The notes under the pieces are model-generated. The model worked only from the letters and a program-made list of their open reading frames with translations. It was not told the DNA's origin and searched no databases. From positions 124,001 to 188,000 of the forward strand of contig MU863877.1 of the NCBI GenBank assembly GCA_033296885.1: DNA of 64,000 nt, written 5' to 3'. The position numbers and the translations under genes are program-made. This stretch comes from Triangularia verruculosa. Taxonomy: Eukaryota > Ascomycota > Sordariomycetes > Sordariales > Podosporaceae. Position 1 is the first letter of the stretch. Each line of letters opens with the position of its first letter. Positions 55,901 to 64,000 of the stretch are shown piece after piece.

Positions 55901-57190
55901 TGTTGATGACATCTCCCAGTCCCTGCCAAGTCATCATCTCGACCAGAGTGTAAGAGACATAATTTGTGAGAACATCGTCTGCGTTGGTGGCGATGATATC
56001 CGCCAGCGGATGTGGAAAGGCCCTTGTTGGTGTCCATGGCATCCTATCCACCTGATTAGCAACCTCTCCCTCCCCCTCTTCTCTTCAGAAAATACTCACG
56101 TAAACATGACATGCACCGGCACCCCCAACTTCTCCGCCACATGCACATGCGCAAAGCTCGGTGGGTTCGCAATAATCGCATCCGCCACAAACGGCCTATC
56201 GCCCCCTTCCCCAAGACCACCTCCCTGCCCACCCCCGCCCTCAATACAACTCCTCCAGCACCCCTCCAGCATCTCCTCAACCCCCTTTCTCCGCCTCCTG
56301 ATCTCTCCTTGCCTCAGCGCCTCAAACCCAGGCATCAACCCCGGGTGCTTCACCATAAACGCCATCAGCTCCGCCGGGTCCCCTCCAATATCAAAGAACT
56401 CGAGGCCGTTCTCCTCAACAAACTTCTTAAAGGTGCCATGGGTAGCTATCCGAACCCTATGGCCATACGTGTCTCGCAACACAAGACCAAGGGCAATAAA
56501 AGGCTGGACATCACCCCTCGACCCAACAATCTGAATGACAACATTAAGCTTAGGCGGCGGGGTCTGCCCCGGCAACCCACCCAGATTAGGCGGGATATAC
56601 GGAGGCGGCAGCGGCCCTGACGGAAGCGGAGGTAACGGAGGCGGCCTCGACCTCTTCGCTATGGCAGGCGCAAGCAACGTAGACAACCGCCGGTTCTTCT
56701 CCAGCAAATGAATCGAGACGCGGCCGGTGGCTTCGACGGTCATATTGTTAGTTTTATGACAGTACAGTACGTATACCCACACGACGACATATGTAATGTG
56801 ACAGAAAACAGGCAGGTGCAGGCAAAGGATGTGCAGCAAGGTAGCGGTGAAGGGGGGGAAAGATCACAGAAAGGCATGTAAGTAGGTAGGGTTTAGGTAG
56901 GGGTAGGGGGGGATGAGGTGAGAATACTCACAAGTGACAGCCGCGTCGGCAGCGAATCCGTTTTGTGAGAGCTGCAGCTGGTCGTGGTGTTCTCCTTCTC
57001 CGTAGGCCGGGGGGGCGATGTCCATGTTCTCATCCTCTCCTGCCAGGAGATCTTCCTCGACGGGGACCGCGTTTGTCCTACGTGGGCCCTCTGGCTGCTC
57101 TGACTGCTGTGCCTGCGGCTCTATTGACAACCGCTGTCTAGGCGGTAGTGGTGGTGGGCCGGGACGGCCGGGATCGCCGTTGGCCGCCAT
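52937..57190 (-). CDS. GT28/UGT80-type sterol glucosyltransferase-like protein with C-terminal UIMs
   Basis: Glycosyltransferase related to UDP-glucose:sterol glucosyltransferases, with a long tail. Exons on the minus strand are 57190-56932, 56730-56100, 56043-55039 and 54983-52937, giving 1313 residues; introns are 201, 56 and 55 nt and every junction keeps phase (for example VMFT-MPWTPTRAFPHPL and DLKL-YRSMEHD). The N-terminal GT domain begins VVIQIVGSRGDVQPFIALGL; the donor-binding end is HHGGAGTTAAGINAGKPTVV followed by PFFGDQIFWG. Unlike Atg26 there is no visible PH or GRAM domain before it. After the GT domain comes WDPVSAATAALVGDFSALTL and a conserved membrane-proximal-looking region. 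The final 260 residues hold several ubiquitin-interacting-type helices (EEYQALIEEAVRQSL, QLRRAIEESEKEF, EEDEDLKRALEESLKT, AIEHAIRESVQ). Substrate specificity is inference. Confidence 0.85.
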
Positions 57191-58378
57191 GGTGGTTGAT
57201 GGTGGTGAAGTTCAGGTACAGAGACAACTGCCCAGATGGCGAGCTCAACCGAGGTAGTCCGACTTCTGGGTAAGGAGTGTCTGTCTCAGGGACTCCGTTT
57301 CGAAACAGCAGGAACAGTAACCTAGTACTTGGGTCGTGGGCTGTGTCTGTCTTGTGTGAGGTGAGTGAGGTTAGGTAAGAAGGCAACCTCGAAGGATGCA
57401 AGAAGGATAGAGGTAAGGTAAGTGGTAGTCCGGTCCGTCGGGTCCAGAAATCCCTTCCGAGTGTTCGCTTTATTTGTCGCTGGTGTTGGCCAACGAGAGG
57501 TGATCAGAGCAAGGCAGGCAGATGTCGTCGTATAGAGGGGCAGAATGAGGTAGGGCGGTTACACACTCTCAGATGACGCACAAGCACAAGCAAGGTACTT
57601 TTCCCACTACGAAGTGAAGAGCAGTTGGATGACGCGGGACGGGACGAGAGCAAAAAGTACGTACATATACAGTGAAAGAATTCGCATTTCTCGAGGTCCT
57701 ACCCAATGTCATGCCCAAACAAGGGGCGCTACCGTCGGCCCTCGCCAACCATACAAACCGTTCAGAAAAGCTATACGCGGAGACGGGCTCAACGAAGTAG
57801 CCTCCGTCTCCGCTCCACGGGCTATGCGTTGCCTTGATGCCGTTGGATGACGAGTGTAAGTGTGGCGGGGCAGCGAGCGGGAGCGGCCCCATCACTCAGG
57901 CGGGCGCACAGTGCCGGCCTGCCAACGGCTTGTTCCGGGGCTTTGAAACAGCGTCATTGCGCGCCGTTTGGCGATAGATTTTAGGGGCATCGCCTATAAA
58001 ACCGCACTGTATGCACTGTGAACCCGGTCCTCCTGCCCTACGCGCGTAAGGATCCCCCCTCTGTAATGCGTACTCGCGCAGCCTTCTAATAAATCTGGGT
58101 CTCCAGTGGACGGGAATACGCGTAATCAAACACCCGTCGCTCAGCCTCACTTTTCACATATATTCGGCATAATCCGTAACTCCATTAGGTCGAATCTGAA
58201 GAAACTGGAAATAAACGCCGACTGACTAACCACAGCATGAAACAGAGTTAAAGAACAGCCAATCCCTTTTCCGATGAAAGTACACAGAAACAACATGGAA
58301 CAGGCCTGCTAGGTGATACGACTTCCCCTCCATCTAGCTCAACCAACACTATCGCCATCTCGCCCACGATATCATTAT
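57191..58378. other. intergenic; GT28 gene promoter side
   Basis: Contains the upstream region of the GT28-UIM gene and the 3' side of the phosphate carrier gene. No gene or structural RNA could be supported. Confidence 0.5.
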
Positions 58379-59625
58379 TCAGGAGTGCTCCTTGTTCTCG
58401 GGAGGCGCGGCACCGCCGGTCGTCGGGAGGCCCATGAAGATCTTGAAAGAGTCCTGAAAAAGGGGTTAGCACATCAACATTTCTCACTAGACGGAGGCTA
58501 GCACTCACATAGATCATCCACTGCAAACCGGTGAGGGTACCAATCATGACAATTCTGACTGGCAGACCGTTCCACAGTCCCCTGAAGCCAATATCCTTGT
58601 AAATTCTCGAAGTCACAGCGCCGAAACCCTCGCCAGCCTTGCGGTAGGCGTTCAGCTTGCTGACCATGACATCGGCGGGGTGAGACACGATGGCGCAGAG
58701 AATACCGGCCAGGTAACCACCAGTGAAGGCCACTCCCGTCTGCGCGCCCTTGCCGTAATCGCTCTTCTGGCCGGGTAGACGGTCGTAAATCATCTCGACG
58801 ATGGTCTCGAAGGAGGCGAACTTCATCATGGTATAGGGGATCTGTCTTCCCCACAGAGGATAGAGACCCTTGTACAGACCAGCGGCACCCTCGGCAGCAG
58901 TGATTTTGCTCAGTCCGTTCATGGTGCCTGAATATGGAGATGGGATAGCACCTTGCATGCGGACCTTGATGGCCTCAAAGGGGCAGAGCGCGAGGTCCGC
59001 CAGAAACTCGGCCGAGGCCGAGGCAGAAAGGTACAAGGCGGTCTTGTACTTGTGAGCGGCCTCGGGGCCGGCAAGGTCGGCATAGGTCTTTTTGAAGTAT
59101 TCATACCAGCCGTACTTGAATGCGCCCTGGGCGGAGTAGCCGATGAGAGTTGGGCTCCAGCCGACAAAGATGCCTCGGAAACCATCGGTGCGGAGGATAT
59201 GTCTCCAGGCCTGGAAGTTGCCTGAGTAAAGCTTGGAATCGATCTGGCGGCGAGTCTTTACGAGATCCAAGGGCGTGACGGCAGTATGGGTGAGACCCTG
59301 CATTGATGGTCCATTAGCATGCGCTCCCGGTCACCCTTTCAGCAGTAGCACTTACGCAGGCAAGCATACCCCCAAATGTGCAGGCGGCATAGTATTTGCC
59401 AGAATAGAGCTCCATGTGGCCAGCCTTGGACTGGGCCATCTTGCTGGCAACGTTGAATTCACGGCTGGCTTCCTCGCTGAGCTTCTTCGCCTTGCTTTTC
59501 GCATCATCGGCAATGGAGTAGGCAGGATACAGATCAAGGCGAGCTTCGAGAGGAGTTCGCGATGGAGCTGGGGCGCTACCAACGGTCTTCTGGAGCGTAT
59601 CGAACGCGGGAAATAGGGGCGCCAT
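58379..59625 (-). CDS. MIR1: mitochondrial phosphate carrier
   Basis: Inner-membrane carrier (SLC25A3 class) that imports phosphate with protons for ATP synthesis. Exons on the minus strand are 59625-59356, 59297-58509 and 58453-58379, giving 377 residues; introns are 58 and 55 nt. The three mitochondrial carrier signatures are PLDLVKTRRQID, PFEAIKVRMQ and PADVMVSKLNAY, and KYYAACTFGGMLACGLTHTA in the first helix is typical of phosphate carriers. The fungal N-terminal extension of about 70 residues is rich in alanine and charged residues. The start at 59625 (MAPLFPAFDTLQ) has a good context (GGCGCCATGG on the opposite strand reading), while the longer in-frame start upstream adds an unrelated sequence. 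The last exon ends GLPTTGGAAPPENKEHS. Confidence 0.95.
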
Positions 59626-60722
59626 GGTGAAGGTTGTTTCTGAAGTCGAGAACACATGGTGTAAGTGAGATACGTCCAAACGCGCAGGAGAAGCTGTTCG
59701 GTTCCATGACATCCGAGCCCAAAGCTGGAAGCCGTACCCAAACAGATAAAGGAATAACTCACCAATTAGGATCAATTGGATCGTAATAAAGATTCGAGGA
59801 GTAGAATCAGGTCTTCGATCAACAGCTGAAATCGCCAAGGAGATATCAAGTGAGAGAATAATTAAAACGAAGCAATCCGGAGTTAAGAGACGAGATGGAA
59901 CCCGAAGTGAGATCAGATGGCAGGATAAGTAACGTGCCTCTCAATAACAAGGAAGGAAGAGCTGTTGGTTACACAAAGTCCGTGCTGGCCGGCAAAGGTC
60001 GGGATCGGATGAGGGTGGCATATAAGGAGGCTCGACCCTGCTACAACATGTTCTTGATTCAATTCATGATGCTTCATCCGGCTCTCCCGTTCAGTCTTTC
60101 TGGATCTCCTCCCCTAATCCAACCAGTAGACTTCGCAGTTTCTCGTCGCAGAGTGCCCGTCGAGTGACGACATTGCCCGGATTCTGAACCAGAGCCAAAA
60201 CCGGTGACGTCGTTTGGCGGGGCAGCTCCCAAAGAGCCAACCACCTTTATCGCCGGTTTATCGCGAGGCCGAAACTGGCCGACTATGCTCGTTTGATTGC
60301 TTGCTCTCGACCCGCTGTCGTAGTAGCATAGGTATGAACACCTTCCGGCTACCCGCCATAGCGGAGGGATATCATATCACGATATCTTCTCGTTGTGGAG
60401 GAGCAAGACCACTTATACAAAGTGGAATAGCTCTAAAATGAACCTTGGGAAAGAACAAGCACTGACCGTCCCCACATATTAGCAATAGAGTTACATGTGA
60501 TTGGCCAACAAGCGGACCTGCACCCGGGCCACTTTCAAAGACTCGTTTGCGCAATTGCCTGTCGCTAGGTCGCTCACCTCAATCCACTGACCGCCTACCA
60601 GTGACACATGTCGGCGTGACCTCAGCCTTTTCGATTGACTTTTTATCCCCTAATTTTCACCTAGATTTTCTTCCAACCAACCCCAGACAATAACCCAGCA
60701 ACTGCCCCCAAATCCACCCAAA
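59626..60722. other. intergenic between the phosphate carrier and the CBS-domain gene
   Basis: Head-to-head spacer of 1.1 kb with no supported gene. The last 100 bases before 60723 are pyrimidine- and A-rich, fitting a fungal leader. Confidence 0.5.
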
Positions 60723-61334
60723 ATGACCGACATAATGCCCCAACCATCATCCACCACCACCACAACCGAACCATTCGTCTCCAAGTGGGCGTCCCGGTAT
60801 CGCGGGGTAAGTCTTTTGTCTTTATCGCACCACTCTCTCGACACCCCCCTATATACCCTCTCACATCCCTTTCCCCCCCATTTACCCACCAACACTAAAC
60901 ATGTCAAACAGGCAACAGTAGAAGACCTCGACCCACCCCCCGCCCTCTCCCTCACCCCCTCAGACCCAATCTCCCTCGCCCTCCTCTCCGCCTTTGAGCG
61001 CGACTACACCCACCTCACCATCGTCTCGTCCTCCAACCGCGCCCTCCTAGGCTACATATCCATCCCCCACCTCCAATCCCTCTTAGAGTCCGGCAAAGTC
61101 AAGCCCGAAGACGAGATCAGATCGGCCATGATCCGGTTCCAGAGAAAAGGGGCCCGGTACACGGTCATCACGATGAACACGCCGCTCGAGGAACTCGAGG
61201 GGTTCTTTGAGGGCAGGGACAATGGCGGTGAGAAGCAGGACTTTGCTGTGATTACCGACAGCGGGAGGAGGTTCGTTTTGGGTGTGGCGACGAGGGGGGA
61301 TTTGGAGGAGTTTGTCAAGAGGAGGCCTGCGTAG
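60723..61334 (+). CDS. small CBS-domain protein
   Basis: 168-residue protein from exons 60723-60806 and 60912-61334. The 105-nt intron (GTAAGT donor, AAACAG acceptor) is a multiple of three with no stop codon, so unspliced RNA would encode a 35-residue insertion after SKWASRYRG. Two CBS-like halves are visible: LALLSAFERDYTHLTIVSSS to GYISIPHLQSLLESG, and IRFQRKGARYTVITMNTPLE to DFAVITDSGRRFVLGVATRG. CBS pairs usually bind adenosine nucleotides and act as regulators; no enzyme domain is attached here. The start at 60723 or the internal Met three codons later cannot be distinguished. Confidence 0.8.
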   Translation: MTDIMPQPSSTTTTTEPFVSKWASRYRGVSLLSLSHHSLDTPLYTLSHPFPPHLPTNTKHVKQATVEDLDPPPALSLTPSDPISLALLSAFERDYTHLTIVSSSNRALLGYISIPHLQSLLESGKVKPEDEIRSAMIRFQRKGARYTVITMNTPLEELEGFFEGRDNGGEKQDFAVITDSGRRFVLGVATRGDLEEFVKRRPA

Positions 61335-61907
61335 TAGTGTTTCATTCTTGTGCTGCTGCTACTGCTGATGCGGGTGCGAAAGGTTAATAGAGGGGGGGGA
61401 GAAAAGAATTTATAGGAAAGGAGAGGGGAAATACGAGGAAATTTTATCATGATTTGGCGTTGTTTTTTTTTGACGGGGTGTGGAAAGGGAGGGGGGAGGA
61501 AATAGGATATAAAGGGGGCATTCAACATGGAGAAGGAAAATGGGAAACTGGTACGATGGGATGAGAGGGTTGTTCTATTCACAATACCCCAAGATATCTA
61601 CAAAGAGGGCTCGGATTCCCCTCAAGAGCTCGCGCATTACGATAATTCTTTCTTATCTAATCGAGATTAGGATAGTGCTTTGCATGGCGCATCAGGAATG
61701 GGATATTTTCACTCAACAGACGAGAGACTGTAGTAGGTTTTTACTTGGGATGATGATCTTTTGGCTTCATAACTATAGCAAAAATTTGTAACTCCTGCAA
61801 AAACTACCACGCGCGCAAGCTATATTAATGCTTTTTAACGTGCAAAACAACTCCAAAGCCAAGTTGCTCTACCCTCCCTCTTTCACTTTCATCGGCTCTC
61901 AACCCCT
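61335..61907. other. convergent 3' spacer
   Basis: Between the CBS-domain gene and the lipocalin-like gene, both ending here. It is low in features and AT-rich in parts. No gene is seen. Confidence 0.6.
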
Positions 61908-62558
61908 TTACTCAATGAAATCATAATACAACTGCAACTCGACCCTCTCACCACCCTTGGCAATCACCACATTCCTCGCATACCTCCTCTTCCCATCGCT
62001 GCACTCCTTGAACCCCCAAATCTGGGTCGCCGTCCACCCGTTATCGTACGACTCGACATGGCTCAGCAGATGCGTCTCCCCTTCGGGCCCGCCCTTTTCG
62101 GCGTCGGTCTCGATCCACCCGGACTTGAGGAAGTCGTCGGTGATCTCGGAGGTCGAGATCCACTTTGACTGGCCCTTGACGTGGCCAAAGAGCCAGTCGG
62201 AGTGGTCGCGGAAGACGTAGTCGGCGCAGCGCTTCTCGGTGGAGCCCTTCATGCCGCCGGTGCCGGTTTGTTCGATCTCGACGTGGGTGACGGGGGCGGC
62301 GGAGGGTTCGGCCGGGGGGGAGGGGGGCGCGGCGAACTGGGAGATGGAGAGGGTTACGGTGGCGGCGCCGACGAGCTTGCGGGTTACCCAGCCGATGCCC
62401 TGGAGGGCGAGGCCGGGTTCGATGGGGGTGGAGAGGGTTTTGTTCTGGTCGGGGGTGTAAGTGATGGGATGGGGAGAGAGGAGGGAACGGTGGGAAGAAC
62501 GTACCATGATCCACTTTCCGTTGAGGTCACCAATGTTCTTGTTGGCGGGAGCGGCCAT
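61908..62558 (-). CDS. lipocalin-like fungal protein
   Basis: 196-residue protein from exons 62558-62505 and 62444-61908 with a 60-nt intron (GTACGT donor, GACCAG acceptor) that is also stop-free and a multiple of three. The N-terminus MAAPANKNIGDLNGKWIMNK contains the G-x-W motif that opens lipocalin and fatty-acid-binding-protein barrels. It continues LALQGIGWVTRKLVGAATVT, HVEIEQTGTGGMKGSTEKR and DNGWTATQIWGFKECSDGKR, a beta-rich pattern with alternating hydrophobics. I infer a calycin-type barrel binding a small hydrophobic ligand in the cytosol; there is no signal peptide. The family name is not certain. Confidence 0.7.
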   Translation of the reverse strand: MAAPANKNIGDLNGKWIMVRSSHRSLLSPHPITYTPDQNKTLSTPIEPGLALQGIGWVTRKLVGAATVTLSISQFAAPPSPPAEPSAAPVTHVEIEQTGTGGMKGSTEKRCADYVFRDHSDWLFGHVKGQSKWISTSEITDDFLKSGWIETDAEKGGPEGETHLLSHVESYDNGWTATQIWGFKECSDGKRRYARNVVIAKGGERVELQLYYDFIE

Positions 62559-64000
62559 TTTGACGGTTGTGTTTGTGTGTAATATAGTACTTGGAGAAAA
62601 GTTGGGGGAGCTGCTCCGAGGAGTGTAGTTGACCCTTGATACGAACACGCAAAGTGTGGGGTGAGTCTTATCAGTGGTAAGATAGAGGGAATGGTGGAAG
62701 TGAGACAGGAGGGAAAAGGTTCTCAGGCAACTATAGAAGGATGATGCTTTTATATTGCTCTCTTCTCTCGATGTCTGATCGTCTAAGTTTGGTTACTACC
62801 TATCTGCCGCCGGTGGGGTAGGTAGCGTTGTGTGAAGAATGGGTAGCTTGTCACAAGGCAACGCACGCGGGCGCGGGGAGTTCGCTGCTGCTACCTTGAG
62901 CACGTATGAAACTGGGGGTTTGAGCCAGGTCTGGGCGGCCGAGGTTGAACTTTCTGCTTTTGGTGAGAATGTGAATGAGAGAGGGCGAGCGAGCATGCGC
63001 ATGCGCCAGGGCTGGTTGCATGCGCCATCGGATGGACTCCCCTGTTTGGAGGATATCGGCCGATGACGCAGCGTTGCATGGCGCGGGGAAGGAAAGGGGC
63101 CTCTACCTATGGCTGGGGCTTGTTTGATGCTGTACGCTACTTTCCAATTGCTCTGCTTTGCCTTGCTTTAGGTACTGCGGCCGGCAGACCGGGACGAGAC
63201 TTGCATTGCATGTTCTCCGAGTCCGGCTCTGTGAAATCAGCATGTTTCGGTTTCTTCGCTCCGGAGATCTTAATGGTCTCCGTTGAATGGAAACTGTAGA
63301 TCCATGCTGATTGTTAGCTACTAATACACTTTTGCACTTCTTCAGGAACGGCGGGAGCTTCGGGTCTCCCCGTGCGGGAAGGCAAATGCGTCCTTGCATA
63401 CCAGGAACTGACTGTGCCCCGAGATCATGATAAGCTTGCGGTTCACGTCGACCGTTGATCCAGGACTTTTGAAATGAATGTCCCTCCCTCCTTCCCACCA
63501 AGACCAAAGCCAAGACACCCCAGAGAAATAGTGCGGGGTAAAAATAGTGCTATCACCGAGGTTCCATATTCCACGTGAAAGTGCCGGTTCAATGTCTAGT
63601 CGAAACACCGATGTTGACCTCATCGCTCGAGCTCAATGCCGCCGTCCTTCACAACGCTGTAGAGTCATTGCTAGGTTTCAAATATTATTCCAATGTAGTA
63701 GTATATGCTGTTGTAACACCAGCTCATGCAGTTATTAACCTATACCCTTCCCTTCCCTTCCCTCCTCCTCGATATCTCGCACCAATAGTCAATACCCATC
63801 CATCCCCTTGACCTGCCATCCGCAATGCTAAACTAAAAGCAAACAACAAAATTACTCTGAAATCGGTATATCCTAGTATTACCTTGTGGCTTGTTCTCCC
63901 CGAGAAAGCGCCCAAAGTCCGAAAGCAGTTTTGATGCATCCTCCTTCTCCCACCATACATTAGCTTCGCATCATAGGCCCTCACTCGGTGGCCATGTCGC
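62559..64000. other. terminal intergenic stretch
   Basis: 1.4 kb with short overlapping frames only. The first part is the promoter region of the lipocalin-like gene. A repeated GCATGCGC near 62995-63027 and a CCTTCCC tract near 63743 are the only features noted. Confidence 0.5.

Noticed and set aside
57896..58150. Possible tRNA or small RNA in the spacer
   Set aside because: No cloverleaf arms, anticodon loop or internal promoter boxes could be assembled from the sequence.
60723..61334. Single-exon reading of the CBS gene
   Set aside because: The frame is open, but GTAAGT and AAACAG flank a 105-nt low-complexity insertion that interrupts the protein; splicing is the better model, with retention kept as a finding.

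Overview
This window reads as nuclear DNA from a filamentous ascomycete, most likely a sordariomycete. Coding regions are interrupted by short introns (42 to about 200 nt) with GTAAGT or GTATGT donors and CTAAC branch points. Gene families common in filamentous fungi are present: an RMT2-type methyltransferase, the VTC4 polyphosphate polymerase, an OTT_1508-like deaminase and a GT28 glucosyltransferase with a long tail. No genus is claimed. All exon junctions were placed by hand, using splice motifs, reading phase and continuity of recognised protein families.

Layout. Bases 1-1010 hold the 3' end of an ABCA-type ABC transporter. Bases 1011-8604 form a gene-poor, repeat-scarred island with GC-alternating tracts, a decayed duplicated ORF, a 102-bp tandem duplication and an inverted repeat. 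A housekeeping block follows: Rab geranylgeranyltransferase beta (BET2), a RhoGAP, mitoribosomal mS29, RRS1, MCM7, PEX1 and a WDR6/TRM734-like WD protein. Bases 30-34.4 kb are accessory-looking, with two cysteine-rich microprotein genes and a tandem pair of APH-like kinases. Next come hexokinase, a cystathionine gamma-synthase-like enzyme, VTC4, RMT2 and the deaminase. After a gene-poor gap at 47.5-50.4 kb come an NAD(P)-dependent reductase divergent from a SnoaL-like protein, the GT28 protein with several ubiquitin-interacting motifs, the mitochondrial phosphate carrier, a CBS-domain protein and a lipocalin-like protein. The last 1.4 kb has no gene I can support.

How the genes relate. Several pairs are head to head and may share promoters: mS29/RRS1 (mitochondrial and cytosolic ribosome production), MCM7/PEX1, VTC4/RMT2 and the reductase/SnoaL pair. 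Hexokinase, VTC4, the phosphate carrier and the APH-like kinases all handle phosphate or phosphoryl groups, but nothing shows that they are co-regulated. No secondary-metabolite core enzyme is present.

Most notable observations: (1) many genes switch from C-rich to G-rich on the coding strand part-way through the reading frame; (2) a pair of 37-38 residue cysteine-rich proteins, each with a TATA box; (3) a likely alternative first exon inside the long hexokinase intron; (4) the UIM-bearing glucosyltransferase; (5) the OTT_1508-like deaminase; (6) a roughly seven-fold excess of the hexamer GAGCAA/TTGCTC in the gene-poor island.
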